DNA of 63,860 bases from Myxococcales bacterium (GCA_009692425.1 SHZF01000019.1:1-63860); one strand, 5' to 3'; positions 44,401 through 53,502 are shown, numbered from the stretch's first letter. Notes: a model not told the origin generated them from the sequence alone. Numbers and translations are program-made.

Positions 44401-46967
44401 CGGGCAACAACACGGCGCCGTGCGACGACAGCAGCGTGTGCAGCCAGAACGACGTGTGCGGCAACGCGAAGTGCAATCCAGGTGCTGCGGTCGTGTGCGA
44501 CGACAAGAATCCGTGCACCAACGAGAGTTGTGATGCGCTCATGGGCTGCGTCGTGGTCAACAATACGCTGGACTGCAACGACGGCAACGACTGCAACGCC
44601 GGCGACGTGTGCGGCAAAGGCGTGTGCAAAGGCTCGGGCGGCCTCGACTGCGACGACAAGAACGCGTGCACGGTCGATACCTGCGCTGCGCTGTCCGGCT
44701 GCAAGAACACGGCACTCGGCGACGGCACCAAGTGCACGGCCGCGCTGTGCGGCCCCAACGGATTCGTGGGCGCGGCGGTGTGCGGCGCGGGCACGTGCAA
44801 GACGACGCCAGCGGTCCAGAGTTGCGAGGACAACAACACCTGCACGACGGACCTGTGCAACGCCGGCCAAGGCTGTCTGCACCCGGTCAACACGGCGCCG
44901 TGCGACGACAGCAACGCGTGCACGAACAACGACGCGTGCAGCGGCGGGGCGTGCAGCGGCGGCAAGGAGGCGTGCGACGACAAGAATGTGTGCAGCGACG
45001 ACACGTGCAACCCGAAGTCGGGCTGCGTGTTCACGGCGAACACCGCAGTGTGCAACGATGCCAACCCGTGCACGGTCGGCGACATCTGCGGCGACAAGGC
45101 TTGCACAGGCCCGGCGCCGGCCAAGTGTGACGACAAGAACGTGTGCACCGACGACACCTGCAACGCGAAGTCGGGCTGCGTGTTCAACAACAACACGCTC
45201 GGCTGCGTCGATGGCGATGCGTGCACCGGCAAGGACACGTGTTCGGCCGGCGCGTGTGCGGGCGCGGCGGTGACCTGCAACGACAGCAAGCTCTGCACGA
45301 ACGACTCGTGCGACTCCAAGCAGGGCTGCGTGTTCACCCCCAACACCGTGCCCTGCGACGACGGCAACGCGTGCACCGACAGCGACGCGTGCGCGGCCGG
45401 CGTGTGCGTGCCCGGCGCGGCCAAGGTGTGCAATGACGGCAACGGCTGCACCGACGACGCCTGCGACCCCGCCAAAGGCTGCACGGTGAAGAACAACGTG
45501 GCTCCCTGCAACGATGGCAGCGCGTGTACGACGGTCGATGCCTGCTCGGGCGGCGCGTGCGTCGGCTCGGTGCCGCCGAACTGCGATGACAAGCTCGAGT
45601 GCACGGTCGACACGTGCGTGCCGGCAACCGGCTGTGTCAGCACCACGAAACCGTACGGGACCAGTTGTTCGACGCAAGCTGCGGGCCTCGTGGGACCGTT
45701 CTGCGCTGGCAACCTGTGCACCGGCTTCGACATCAAGGTCACGATTGCCGACACCGTCGCCAACCAGGGAGAGCTCAAGGCGATCGACCGCTACGCCCAC
45801 AACAACGGCAAGGTGTACGTCGCGGGCTGGCAGAACTCGATGAACCCCGCGGAAGGCATGGTCAACGGCGTCGTCGTGGGGCCGCTCGGGCTGGCGGCAG
45901 CCGGAAAGTACGCGCAGACCTCGAGACTCAACGACTTGCGGCAGCGCCTGGCGGTCGGCGGCCGCTCGAACAACAGCGCGGCAGTGCATATGATTCTCGA
46001 CGCGGCGACGGGACTCTACAGTCCGGGCACGCTCGACCTGCGGGTGTCGCGACCGCAACTGGCGCTCGACATGTCGACGCCGCAAGCCGGCTCCGAGCGC
46101 TACTGGTACGGCGGCATGGCGAACCCCGGGCAGGAGTTGCGGTCGTCGGTCGCGCGCATCTCCTTCAGCGACAACCAGTGGGGCAACTCGACGCGGCTGC
46201 TCGTGCGGGTCAACGTGGCGCAGGCCTGTGACAACAACCTTGCCGTAGAGGTGCGCGACATCTACGCAGCTGCCGACAACGCCGTGTGGTTCGCCGGCGT
46301 CCAGTACACCCAGGTCAACAACGTTGCTGTGGCGACGCGCTCCGTGGTCGGCTACTACGATGGCAACAACCACAAGAGTTGCGACGTGGGGTCGAGCTAC
46401 TCCGGCGAAATCTATACCGAGAACGCGAACAGCCCGAACGACTTCTCGGCGCTGCTCGCCCCCACGGGTACGCCGGCGTTGGGCGAGTTCCGCGCGGTCC
46501 ACGGCGTGGGCAGCAATCGCATGTTGGTCGGCGGCGCGCTGGGCACGCTTTATTCGTTCGACGGTGCGACGTGGAAGCAATTGACGCCCGCCTACACCGG
46601 CATGCCGGTCGCGTGGAGCACCGCGTTCGACATCAAGTCCATCCGCATCGTTGGCAACGAGGGCTGGGTCACGGGGCTGTACGCGTACACCGCGGCGAGC
46701 CTGGCGTGCCGCGCAGTCTTCCTGCTGCACGGCACCTGGGCGGCCAACACCGGCTGGACCTGGGACAAGCAGTGGGTCTCGACGAGCCTGCTCGCGACGT
46801 GCTCCGTGGCGGCGCCGGCAGAAACCCAGGCGAACAGCGTCTGGATCGACGCGACCGGCGGCGCCTTGTTCCTGGTCGGCTCGCAGGGCACGGACCTGGG
46901 CGGCGTGATCGTGCAGCAGTATCCGGCGCTGCAGCGGCCGCTCATCGTGCGGGTGCCGTTGAAGTAG
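41439..46967 (+). CDS. Giant Cys-repeat lipoprotein (Dictyostelium-type CTDC repeats)
   Basis: An 1842-residue predicted lipoprotein and the largest gene here. Signal FFALFALAGC ends in a lipobox Cys, then an Asp/Ala linker to about residue 105. The next 1300 residues are some 46 tandem Cys units by my count, alternating a CDDKNPCTDDxC form (followed by xxGCxxxNNTAP) with a one-residue-longer CDDGNACTxxDxC form (followed by xxGxCxGG). The pattern resembles the Cys-rich repeats of Dictyostelium extracellular proteins. The last 400 residues (KVTIADTVANQGELKAIDRY, VYVAGWQNSMNPAEG) form a non-repeat beta-rich domain. The repeats should form a rigid disulfide-locked rod, holding the final domain far from the membrane. 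GGAG precedes the ATG. Confidence 0.88.
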   Translation: MNAQVRRSAAHCGVVVFFALFALAGCSDDTTVEGGQPTDTTATGDAALDGAVAAGDAAGSNDSAVVGSDATRGNDADNAADNADAGADAGADAVVGPDVGVLDTAPSCTADSCDDKNPCTDDKCEASGCTHANNTAPCDDSSACSAGDACKDGACVGGKALECDDKNGCTTDSCDTAKGCVAVSANATPCDDADACTTADACKDSACKGGAAPDCNDKSVCTTDSCDKGKGCVYVAFDATPCDDGDGCTSGDTCKDSKCGAGGPLTCDDKNPCTDDTCDPKAGCAFANNTAPCSDGNACTGGDACKGGACAAGSQAVLCDDKNPCTNDTCAAASGTCLYLPNAATCSDGDACTSGDLCAGGACNGLSGACAACTTDSQCNDKNPCTVDACGVDGTCSATALIPVPLALAVTCDDGNSCTGIDLCSGGKCAGPATKCDDGNPCTDDGCVPSLGCTSANNTAPCDDGQACSTKDVCTGGKCGGGDLVACDCKADGECDDKNPCTDDACANGKCGSKPSGADKACEDGNACTASDKCKNGVCLAGPALDCNDGNPCTDDACDLKSGKCVKAANTTPCNDSDACTVNDACKLGACTGGAATFCDDKNGCTTDTCDKTLGCQFGANTAACDDGNACTTLDTCAAKACKGGAAPECDDKNGCTTDSCDPKVGCLFTPNAAICDDNNACTLTDLCSGGKCVGGSVKACDDKNPCTQDNCDPATGCVTTNTIAACDDSDACTTLDTCAAGACKGGEAPNCNDANPCTADSCDKAKGCSNPAVGDGAECKDSFCDKLTFVDAGTCFKSICLPGTKAKCDDGNPCTDDVCNGKNGCSKSNSTGKCDDNNACTGGDVCAGGACVPGKAIGCDDGNACSNDNCDIQKGCLHANATDDSVCISASCTGLVYAAQNICTGGSCGPTAGKKQCDDKDPCTDDSCSPTAGCVSKDNTAPCDDGNQCTTNDGCLQGVCNGGALKPCNDKNPCTDDKCVAASGCVAGNNTAPCDDSSVCSQNDVCGNAKCNPGAAVVCDDKNPCTNESCDALMGCVVVNNTLDCNDGNDCNAGDVCGKGVCKGSGGLDCDDKNACTVDTCAALSGCKNTALGDGTKCTAALCGPNGFVGAAVCGAGTCKTTPAVQSCEDNNTCTTDLCNAGQGCLHPVNTAPCDDSNACTNNDACSGGACSGGKEACDDKNVCSDDTCNPKSGCVFTANTAVCNDANPCTVGDICGDKACTGPAPAKCDDKNVCTDDTCNAKSGCVFNNNTLGCVDGDACTGKDTCSAGACAGAAVTCNDSKLCTNDSCDSKQGCVFTPNTVPCDDGNACTDSDACAAGVCVPGAAKVCNDGNGCTDDACDPAKGCTVKNNVAPCNDGSACTTVDACSGGACVGSVPPNCDDKLECTVDTCVPATGCVSTTKPYGTSCSTQAAGLVGPFCAGNLCTGFDIKVTIADTVANQGELKAIDRYAHNNGKVYVAGWQNSMNPAEGMVNGVVVGPLGLAAAGKYAQTSRLNDLRQRLAVGGRSNNSAAVHMILDAATGLYSPGTLDLRVSRPQLALDMSTPQAGSERYWYGGMANPGQELRSSVARISFSDNQWGNSTRLLVRVNVAQACDNNLAVEVRDIYAAADNAVWFAGVQYTQVNNVAVATRSVVGYYDGNNHKSCDVGSSYSGEIYTENANSPNDFSALLAPTGTPALGEFRAVHGVGSNRMLVGGALGTLYSFDGATWKQLTPAYTGMPVAWSTAFDIKSIRIVGNEGWVTGLYAYTAASLACRAVFLLHGTWAANTGWTWDKQWVSTSLLATCSVAAPAETQANSVWIDATGGALFLVGSQGTDLGGVIVQQYPALQRPLIVRVPLK

Positions 46968-47015
46968 GCGCGCCGCGCCTTGCCACGTCGGCGTGCGACC
47001 GGGCACGCTACGGCA

Positions 47016-48485
47016 ATGAACACCCGCATTGCCGTGCCCTTCGCAGTCGCCGTGTGGGCCTGTTCCAGCCCGCCGACCGCGACTGCTGGCGCTCCGCACG
47101 CGGCTCTTGGCACTGCGCAATCGGGTCCCAGTGGCACGGACTTCACGCCCTATGCCGCGGTCGCCGCGCGCCTGCTGGCGGACGCGCGCGCCGACACCGG
47201 CGGCTGGCTCAAGCTCGCCAGCCTGTGCGACGACATCGGCCACCGCCTGACCGGCTCGCCCGCACTCGAACGGGCCGTGCATTGGGCCGTGGCGCGCATG
47301 ACGGCGGACGGGCACGCCAACGTCCGCGCCGAACCGGTCGAGGTCCAGCGCTGGCTGCGCGGTGCCGAGGCGCTCGACCTCGTGGAGCCGCGTGTGCAGA
47401 CGCTCCAGGTGGTTGGGCTGGGCAACACGGTCGGCACGCCCGCCGGTGGCATCCAAGCGGAAGTGGTCATGGCGCACGACGAGGCTGGGCTGGCTGCGCT
47501 TGGCGATCGGGTGCGCGGGCGCATCGTCCTGTTCGACAATCCGATGCCGCCGTGGAGCGAGGAGCAAGGCTCTCAATACGGGCCGACCGTGCGTTTTCGC
47601 GTGCGTGGCCCCGTGCTGGCGGGTCGGCTCGGCGCGGTGGGCGTGCTCGTGCGCTCGGTGACGGCCCACAGCCTGGCGACGCTGCACACGGGCGTCACGG
47701 TCTACGACCCCTCCGTTGCCCCGATCCCGGCCGCCGCGGTGACGCCAGAGACGAGCGCGTGGCTGGCGCGGCTGTGCGATCAAGGGCAGCGCGTGGTCGT
47801 GCGGCTGCAGTTGGACGCGCGCGTGGCTGGCCTGGTCCAGAGCGCGAACGTCATCGGCGAACTGCGCGGGCGGGAGCGGCCCGACGAGATCGTGGTCATC
47901 GGCGGCCACCTAGACTCGTGGGACGTCGGCCAAGGTGCCCACGACGACGGAGCGGGCGTCGTCGCGGCGATGCAGGCGTTGACGCTGTTGCGGCGCGCCC
48001 GACTCGTGCCGCGTCGCACCGTGCGCGTGGTGCTGTGGACGAACGAGGAGAACGGCCTCGCCGGTGCCCGCGCCTATGCGCGCGACCACGCCACCGAGAT
48101 GCCGCAGCACGTTGCCGCGATCGAGGCCGATTCCGGGGGCTTTCCGCCCGCCGGCCTTGGCATCGGCGTCACGCCGGCCGATGCCCGAGAGATCGCGCTG
48201 CACCACGTGCGCGGCCTCGTGCAGTTGCTCGCCCCGGTCGGGCCGCAGCGCGCGCACCCCGACAGCCACGGTGCCGACGTCGGCCCGCTGCTGGACCAAG
48301 GCGTGCCGGCGCTGGACCTCGCCACGCGGGCGCCGACGTATTTCGACATCCACCACACGCACGCCGACACGCTCGACAAGGTCGATCCGCGCGCGCTGCA
48401 GGACCTGACGGCGGCGATGGCGACGTGGGCGTGGGCGCTCGCCGAGTGGCCGGGTCGCCTCGACAAGCCCGGGCCGGGACCGTAG
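47016..48485 (+). CDS. M28-family zinc metallopeptidase, exported (carboxypeptidase Q-like)
   Basis: A 489-residue predicted lipoprotein or secreted peptidase (VPFAVAVWACSS at the N-terminus). A PA-like inserted domain (about 150-270) is followed by the M28 core with the full dinuclear zinc site: VIGGHLDSWD (His), GAHDDGAG (bridging Asp), WTNEENGLAG (catalytic Glu and ligand), IEADSGGF (Asp) and HHTHADTLDK (final His). This arrangement and order match the carboxypeptidase Q / aminopeptidase subgroup, which removes terminal residues from peptides outside the cytoplasm. The ATG at 47016 lacks a strong ribosome site; an upstream in-frame TTG is less likely. It lies 48 bases after the giant lipoprotein and may share its transcript. 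Confidence 0.9.
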   Translation: MNTRIAVPFAVAVWACSSPPTATAGAPHAALGTAQSGPSGTDFTPYAAVAARLLADARADTGGWLKLASLCDDIGHRLTGSPALERAVHWAVARMTADGHANVRAEPVEVQRWLRGAEALDLVEPRVQTLQVVGLGNTVGTPAGGIQAEVVMAHDEAGLAALGDRVRGRIVLFDNPMPPWSEEQGSQYGPTVRFRVRGPVLAGRLGAVGVLVRSVTAHSLATLHTGVTVYDPSVAPIPAAAVTPETSAWLARLCDQGQRVVVRLQLDARVAGLVQSANVIGELRGRERPDEIVVIGGHLDSWDVGQGAHDDGAGVVAAMQALTLLRRARLVPRRTVRVVLWTNEENGLAGARAYARDHATEMPQHVAAIEADSGGFPPAGLGIGVTPADAREIALHHVRGLVQLLAPVGPQRAHPDSHGADVGPLLDQGVPALDLATRAPTYFDIHHTHADTLDKVDPRALQDLTAAMATWAWALAEWPGRLDKPGPGP

Positions 48486-48505
48486 CGATCCAGGGGCCCG
48501 GCAGG

Positions 48506-50992
48506 CTATCCGCCACGGCCCGGTACCGGCGGCCCAAGGCAGCCGGGAACCTTCTCGAACTGGCACCACCCGAACTGGCACGAGTCCTTGGTGCACGGGT
48601 TCTTGTCGTCGCACGGCAGGCCGTCGCCGCACTTCGTCGCCACGCACCCGGCGAGGGCTGAGTTCTTGCACACGCCGCTCGGTTGCTGGCACGCGTCTTG
48701 CGTGCACGGGTTGCCATCGTTGCACGTCACGGCCTTCCAGAAGCACAGCCCGTCCTGGCACAGGTCGCCGGTGCACATGTTGCCGTCGCCACAGTCCTGC
48801 ACCGACTGGCACTTCTTCAGGCAATTCGAGATCTTCTCGTACTTGCACCCACCCGTCTCCGGGTCGCAGTAGTCATTCGTGCACGGATCCTTGTCTTCGC
48901 ACTGGCCGGGCTTACACAGGTTCACGCCGCAGCCCAAGATCGGCGCGTACTTGCACTGGCCCGTCAGCTTGTCGCAGGCATCCGACGTGCACGCATTGTT
49001 GTCGCTGCACACCTTGTCGTAGACCTGACACTTGCCATTCGTACAGTAGTCCGTCGTGCACGCGTTGCCGTCCGTGCACTGCTCACTGTTCTGGCACAGC
49101 TTCTGCTCGCAGCCCGGCACCGGCGTGTAGTAGCACTTGCCGGAATCCGGCGCGCAGGCATCCAGCGTGCACGGGTTCGCATCGATGCACGTCAGCGCAT
49201 AGTTCATGCACTTGTTCTGCACGCAGTAGTCGGTCGTGCACGCATTCTTGTCGTTGCACTCCGTATTGGCCGTGCACCAGCCCGGTTGGCCGCAGTCCGG
49301 GATCGCGGTGGTGGCGCAAGTGCCCGTGAAGAAGTTGCAGACGTCTTGTGTGCACGTGTTCTTATCGTCGCACTGCGTGTTCACCGTGCACGGCGGCTTG
49401 CAGCCTTCGATCTGCTTGGCAGCACATTTGCCCGAGTCTGGCATGCACGCATCGACCGTGCACGGATTGCCGTCATCGCACACGATGCTCTGGTGCACGC
49501 ACTTGCCGCCCAGGCAGAAGTCCTTCGTGCAGGCCTTCTTGTCGTTGCAGCCCGTATCGCCGGTGCACTCGACGCCACAGCCCGGGATCGGCAGGTTCAT
49601 GCACTGAGCCTGGCCGTTCGACAACACCGCGCACACGTCTTGCGTGCACTTGTTGCCGTCGTCGCAGTCGGTCGGGCCCTGGCAGCCGCCACAGCCGGGG
49701 ATCGCCTTGAACACGCACTTGCCCGTGTCTTTCTGGCACGCTTCGGCCGTGCACGGGTTGCCGTCGTTGCACAAAACCGCCTCATGGTAGCACTTTTCTT
49801 TGGCGCAACTGTCGCTCGTGCACGGGTTGCTGTCGTTGCACTGGTCGGCGAACAGGCACACCGGTTGGCAGCCCGGGTCCTTGAAGTGGATGCACTTGCC
49901 GTTGTCGCACGCGTCCTTCGTGCACGCGTCGTTGTCCTGACACTGGGCGGCGTTCGCGCACTCCGCGCCGCAACCGGGCACGAGTTTGAACACGCACTGG
50001 CCCGTCACCGGATCGCACGAGTCGAGCGTGCACAAGTTGGCATCGACGCACGTGATGCCGGCGTAGCTACAGTTGCCGTCCTGGCACGCCTCCGATGTGC
50101 ACGCGTTGTTGTCGTTGCAGTCGCCCGCCGTCTTGCACTGGCCGCCGCAGCCGGGCGTCAGCTTGAACACGCACTTGCCGCCCTCGCACACATCGACCGT
50201 GCAAGGGTTGCCGTCGACGCAATCGAACGGGAAGTTGCATTCCGGCCCGCAGCCCGGGATCGGCGTGTTCACGCACATGCCCGTCGAGCCGCATTTGTCG
50301 AGCGTGCAGTCTTTGTTGTCGTTGCATTCCTTGGCCGACTTGCAGCCCATCGTGCCGCAGTTCGGGATCGCTTCGTAGTGGCACAGGCCCGTCTTGGGGC
50401 TGCACTGGTCGTTCGTGCAATTGTCGTTGTCGCTGCAGTCCGCGTCCGTCTTGCAGTTCGCGCTGCCGCATTGGGGAATCTTCTTCGACACGCAGCCCCC
50501 GCTGGCCGGGTCGCACGCCTCGACCGTGCACGGGTCGCCGTCGTCGAGGCAGGCGACGCCCATGCCGACGCACGCGCCCTGGAGACACTGGGTGGAGCCA
50601 CACGGGCTCGTTGCGCCTCCGCCGCCGCCGGGTCCGCCGCAGGGCGTGCCGTCTTTGACGTTGGCGACTTCACACTTGCCGACGTTGATGCGGCACTTCG
50701 ACAGTTGGCACGCGCTAGGCGGCACCGGGCAGTCCTTGTCGGCTTTGCAGCCGGTCGGGCCGGGGCCTGCGTCAAACGACGTGCCGTCGTCCGTCACGCC
50801 CACGTCGTTGATCGGGTGGCCGCCGTCGTTGCCGCCCGCGTCGCCGGCTCCACCCAATTCCGCGCTGGCGCCGTCGCTGGAGACCCCAAGTCCGTCGAGC
50901 ACCGGCGGCCCCTGCACCTCGGCATCGGTGCCGCACGCGGCGCTGGCTGCCAAGAATAACAGGCTAAAACTTCGCCAAAAATTGCAGCGCAT
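48506..50992 (-). CDS. Cys-repeat lipoprotein, second large CTDC-type protein
   Basis: An 828-residue predicted lipoprotein: the signal FSLLFLAASAAC ends in a lipobox Cys, then an Asp/Gly-rich linker. From about residue 95 it is a tandem array of about 21 units by hand count of the CNDGNPCTxDxC type. Their intervening text (xxGKCVFKAIPGCGG and similar) differs from that of the giant protein at 41439, so the two arrays diverged separately. There is no extra C-terminal domain; it ends in CLGPPVPGRGG after the last units. The start at ATG 50992 has GAGG 5 bases upstream; ATG 51013 is an alternative. It is convergent with the M28 gene (20-base gap). Probable role: a disulfide-rich surface rod. 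Confidence 0.87.
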   Translation of the reverse strand: MRCNFWRSFSLLFLAASAACGTDAEVQGPPVLDGLGVSSDGASAELGGAGDAGGNDGGHPINDVGVTDDGTSFDAGPGPTGCKADKDCPVPPSACQLSKCRINVGKCEVANVKDGTPCGGPGGGGGATSPCGSTQCLQGACVGMGVACLDDGDPCTVEACDPASGGCVSKKIPQCGSANCKTDADCSDNDNCTNDQCSPKTGLCHYEAIPNCGTMGCKSAKECNDNKDCTLDKCGSTGMCVNTPIPGCGPECNFPFDCVDGNPCTVDVCEGGKCVFKLTPGCGGQCKTAGDCNDNNACTSEACQDGNCSYAGITCVDANLCTLDSCDPVTGQCVFKLVPGCGAECANAAQCQDNDACTKDACDNGKCIHFKDPGCQPVCLFADQCNDSNPCTSDSCAKEKCYHEAVLCNDGNPCTAEACQKDTGKCVFKAIPGCGGCQGPTDCDDGNKCTQDVCAVLSNGQAQCMNLPIPGCGVECTGDTGCNDKKACTKDFCLGGKCVHQSIVCDDGNPCTVDACMPDSGKCAAKQIEGCKPPCTVNTQCDDKNTCTQDVCNFFTGTCATTAIPDCGQPGWCTANTECNDKNACTTDYCVQNKCMNYALTCIDANPCTLDACAPDSGKCYYTPVPGCEQKLCQNSEQCTDGNACTTDYCTNGKCQVYDKVCSDNNACTSDACDKLTGQCKYAPILGCGVNLCKPGQCEDKDPCTNDYCDPETGGCKYEKISNCLKKCQSVQDCGDGNMCTGDLCQDGLCFWKAVTCNDGNPCTQDACQQPSGVCKNSALAGCVATKCGDGLPCDDKNPCTKDSCQFGWCQFEKVPGCLGPPVPGRGG

Positions 50993-51082
50993 GGTGGCCT
51001 CATAGGGCCGCATCGCGGGAGCCCCAACCCGACAATCTACGAATCGCGCTGCTCAGGCTCAATGCGAAAGTTGCGGCTGGGC

Positions 51083-51111
51083 TTGCCGTGCCAGATCCGG
51101 AGCCCTATCTT
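51083..51111 (+). promoter_or_regulatory. Predicted promoter of the 51185 lipoprotein gene
   Basis: TTGCCG at 51083-51088 and TATCTT at 51106-51111 are 17 bp apart. The implied start near 51118 leaves about 67 bases before the ATG at 51185. Confidence 0.45.
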
Positions 51112-51184
51112 CGGCCTGCCCGTTCCACCGCGACGGCTCCCCTGTACTGCCTTGGCAATGACTTGCTGATCGTGAAGGTTTGTG

Positions 51185-52507
51185 ATGGCTGCTCTTGCCC
51201 TGTCGTTTTTTGCGGCTCTGCGAGATCGACGCTCGTGCGGCCGCTCGTTCACAGGCGCGTGGTTGGGCGGGCTGTGCGTGCTGGCCGCCTGCGCGCGGAC
51301 GCCCCCAGACCCCACGCTGCCAACCCCACCGGCTGGCCCCGCTGCGGCCAGGACCAGTTCCGCTCCGCCCCAGTCTCCGTCCACGCCGGCCGGCTCCGGC
51401 GAGGCGGCCAATGCAGCCGCCGCGGAGGCAGCGCTGCCGCCCGACCCTGCGTTCGACCTGCCCGCCGGACGCACATTGGGCGACCTGTTGCCCCCGCTGC
51501 CGGCCGCCGTCCCGCGCGTCGCCCTTGGCCCCGCTGCCGACCTCGCGCAGCCCGAGGTGAGTTGCGCCGACCAGGCTCCCGACGGGTTTGCACTTGCGCG
51601 TCGGATCGACATCGCATTGCCACCTGGCGCGACACCCACCGCGACGCCGGCCGGCATGCTCGAAGTCTGCCTGTTCCAGACCGGCACGGAGCGCGCGAGC
51701 CCGCACGCCAGCGGCGGCCGCGCGTTCCACCTGGTTGCAGCCTGGCCCGGCAAGGTCGTGACCCGGTTGGGCGTCCACGAACTCGATCGGCCAGCGCGCA
51801 CGCTGCCGCCCGAGCGCCGCGCCGCCGGCCACGATGCGACGAGTTGGGGCGGGCTCATCGCAACGGGCCATCCGGGTGCGCCGGCGCTGGCCGTCGTCAG
51901 CGCGCGCTTCTGCGACGGCGAACTCGGCGAACAGTGGCACTGGCGCCGCGAAGCATACGTGTTGCGTACGGGCCGCGGCGAGCCCACATGGCAGCGACTC
52001 GATGGCCTTGCGTTCGAGACCTTCGATGCCGCGCACCTCGACGCACTGTGCCGGGGCAAGTCCGACTCCAGTCCCGCCGACCGCGCCGCCGGGGCCCTGC
52101 AACTCGCCTGCGACCGGCTCCAACGGGACGACGACGCGCGCGCCGCTGCAGCCGTTGCTCGCGCTGAGCAGAGGACGCGTCGGCTGCGGGGCGCCATGCC
52201 GCCGGGACCCTTGCCGCAAGACGACCCCGACCCTCAGGCGGCCTGGCTGGCGCAGGCGCGCCGCCTGCTCGACAAGGGCAAGGCCCACGAGGCGTTCGAG
52301 GTGCTGTTGCGGGTCGACATGGCATGCGGTGAGGCCGTCGATGTTGCCCACGAGCAGATGGCTGCGGCAGTTCGCGCCGCTGGCCTCGCACCGGCACGGC
52401 CGCAGCCCGCCCAAGGCCTTGCCGAGCTATGTGAGCCGTTGCCGGACAAGCCGGCCCCGAAGCGCCCGCGCACCGACGAGCGGCGTCCCCCACCCGCGCC
52501 GCGCTGA
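51185..52507 (+). CDS. Lipoprotein of unknown function
   Basis: A 440-residue predicted lipoprotein. The signal GLCVLAAC ends in a lipobox Cys at about residue 35, with an unusually long N-region before it, then a Pro/Ala/Thr linker to about 105. The remaining region has two parts. One is a beta-rich domain with scattered cysteines (VSCADQAPDGFALARRIDIA, VCLFQTG, SARFCDGELGEQW). The other is a helical end rich in Ala and Arg (QAAWLAQARRLLDKGKAHEAF). I do not recognise a family. AAGG precedes the ATG, and a GTG three bases earlier is an equal alternative. Probably the first gene of a short operon with the two genes that follow within 2 bases. Confidence 0.78.
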   Translation: MAALALSFFAALRDRRSCGRSFTGAWLGGLCVLAACARTPPDPTLPTPPAGPAAARTSSAPPQSPSTPAGSGEAANAAAAEAALPPDPAFDLPAGRTLGDLLPPLPAAVPRVALGPAADLAQPEVSCADQAPDGFALARRIDIALPPGATPTATPAGMLEVCLFQTGTERASPHASGGRAFHLVAAWPGKVVTRLGVHELDRPARTLPPERRAAGHDATSWGGLIATGHPGAPALAVVSARFCDGELGEQWHWRREAYVLRTGRGEPTWQRLDGLAFETFDAAHLDALCRGKSDSSPADRAAGALQLACDRLQRDDDARAAAAVARAEQRTRRLRGAMPPGPLPQDDPDPQAAWLAQARRLLDKGKAHEAFEVLLRVDMACGEAVDVAHEQMAAAVRAAGLAPARPQPAQGLAELCEPLPDKPAPKRPRTDERRPPPAPR

Positions 52508-52509
52508 GC

Positions 52510-53502
52510 ATGGCCCCAAGCGCAACATCGCTGACGTTCTTTTCGGAATTGGACGCACCCGCGTTCGTGGCGTTGACCGCGCGCCCCGAAGTCCGGCACG
52601 CCTTGCAGGCGTCGGGGTCCGGAGTCGCCGTCGCGCTGGTCGACCTTTCTGCAGACCGGGCCGCGGCACTGCGGTGCCTGGAGGAGGCCGGCATCGCCTG
52701 GACGGCATGGCTCGTCCTCGACATCGCTGACGGCTACTGGCTGGGGGCCGACAACGCCGACCTGGCGGCGCAGCGCTGGCGCGATGTGCAGGTGTGGGCG
52801 GCGCGCGAAGGCCTGCGCGTCCAAGCCGTCGGCCTGGACATCGAGCCGCCCCATCGCGATGCGGTTGCGCTCTATGCGACGCCGGGTCGCACCCTGTGGC
52901 GCCTTGTGCGCGGGCGGCGCGCGGCGGCCGACCTCGACGCGGCCCAGCGGACCTACGCCGAACTCGTCCAGGCAATCCGGGCGACCGGTGCCCGCGTCGA
53001 GACGTACCAACTGCCCCTCTTGCACGACGAGCGCGCCGCCCGTTCGCGCCTCGCCCAGCGCAGCCTCGGCCTGGTCGACGTGCAGGCCGACCGCGAAGTG
53101 GTCATGCTGTATCGCAGCGCGTTGGCCCCGCCCTTCGGCGACTGGCTGATCGACGCGTACGGCCCGGGTTGCGAGGCGATCGCCCTCGGCATCACCGGCG
53201 GCGGCGTGGCGTCGCTCGATCCGTGGCTGGGCGCCCGCCGCCTCGATGGGCCCGCGCTGACCCGCGAGGTGCTGCGGGCCCGCCAGCACACGCCCCACCT
53301 GTACGTGTTTTCGCTCGAAGGCTGCGTGGCGCATGGCACGTTTGCAGCAGCGTGTGCCGCGGCGGTGGCGCCCATGCCCAGCGCCACCCCGGCGTCGTCC
53401 TGGGCGCGCCTCGGTCGGCGCGTCGTTCAGGTGGCCTTGGCCGCGGAGCCGGTGCGCCATCGCGTGCGGCAGGCGCTTGCCCGCACCCGTGGCGCGCCCT
53501 AG
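52510..53502 (+). CDS. Putative TIM-barrel-like protein of unknown function
   Basis: A 330-residue soluble protein starting 2 bases after the preceding stop. Alternating strands and helices (VAVALVDLS, AWLVLDIADGYWLG, AVGLDIEPPHRDA, ETYQLPLLHDERAA, LGLVDVQADREVVMLY, AIALGITGGGV, HLYVFSLEG) fit a beta/alpha barrel. Acidic residues at strand ends (LDIEPP) recall glycoside-hydrolase-like barrels, but I cannot name a family. No signal peptide is visible. The tight spacing to the upstream lipoprotein gene suggests a shared function, possibly at the envelope. Confidence 0.7.
   Translation: MAPSATSLTFFSELDAPAFVALTARPEVRHALQASGSGVAVALVDLSADRAAALRCLEEAGIAWTAWLVLDIADGYWLGADNADLAAQRWRDVQVWAAREGLRVQAVGLDIEPPHRDAVALYATPGRTLWRLVRGRRAAADLDAAQRTYAELVQAIRATGARVETYQLPLLHDERAARSRLAQRSLGLVDVQADREVVMLYRSALAPPFGDWLIDAYGPGCEAIALGITGGGVASLDPWLGARRLDGPALTREVLRARQHTPHLYVFSLEGCVAHGTFAAACAAAVAPMPSATPASSWARLGRRVVQVALAAEPVRHRVRQALARTRGAP

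Noticed and set aside
41400-47909. A 2169-codon minus-strand open frame antisense to the giant Cys-repeat gene and the M28 gene.
   Set aside because: It is a by-product of GC-rich codon use and the repeated Cys/Asp codons on the other strand. It has no domain, start or ribosome site, and the plus strand encodes clear lipobox, Cys-unit and zinc-site motifs.
48683-50959. A 758-codon plus-strand frame antisense to the second Cys-repeat lipoprotein.
   Set aside because: Arg/Ala/Val-rich shadow of repeated Cys/Asp codons; no signal peptide or domain.
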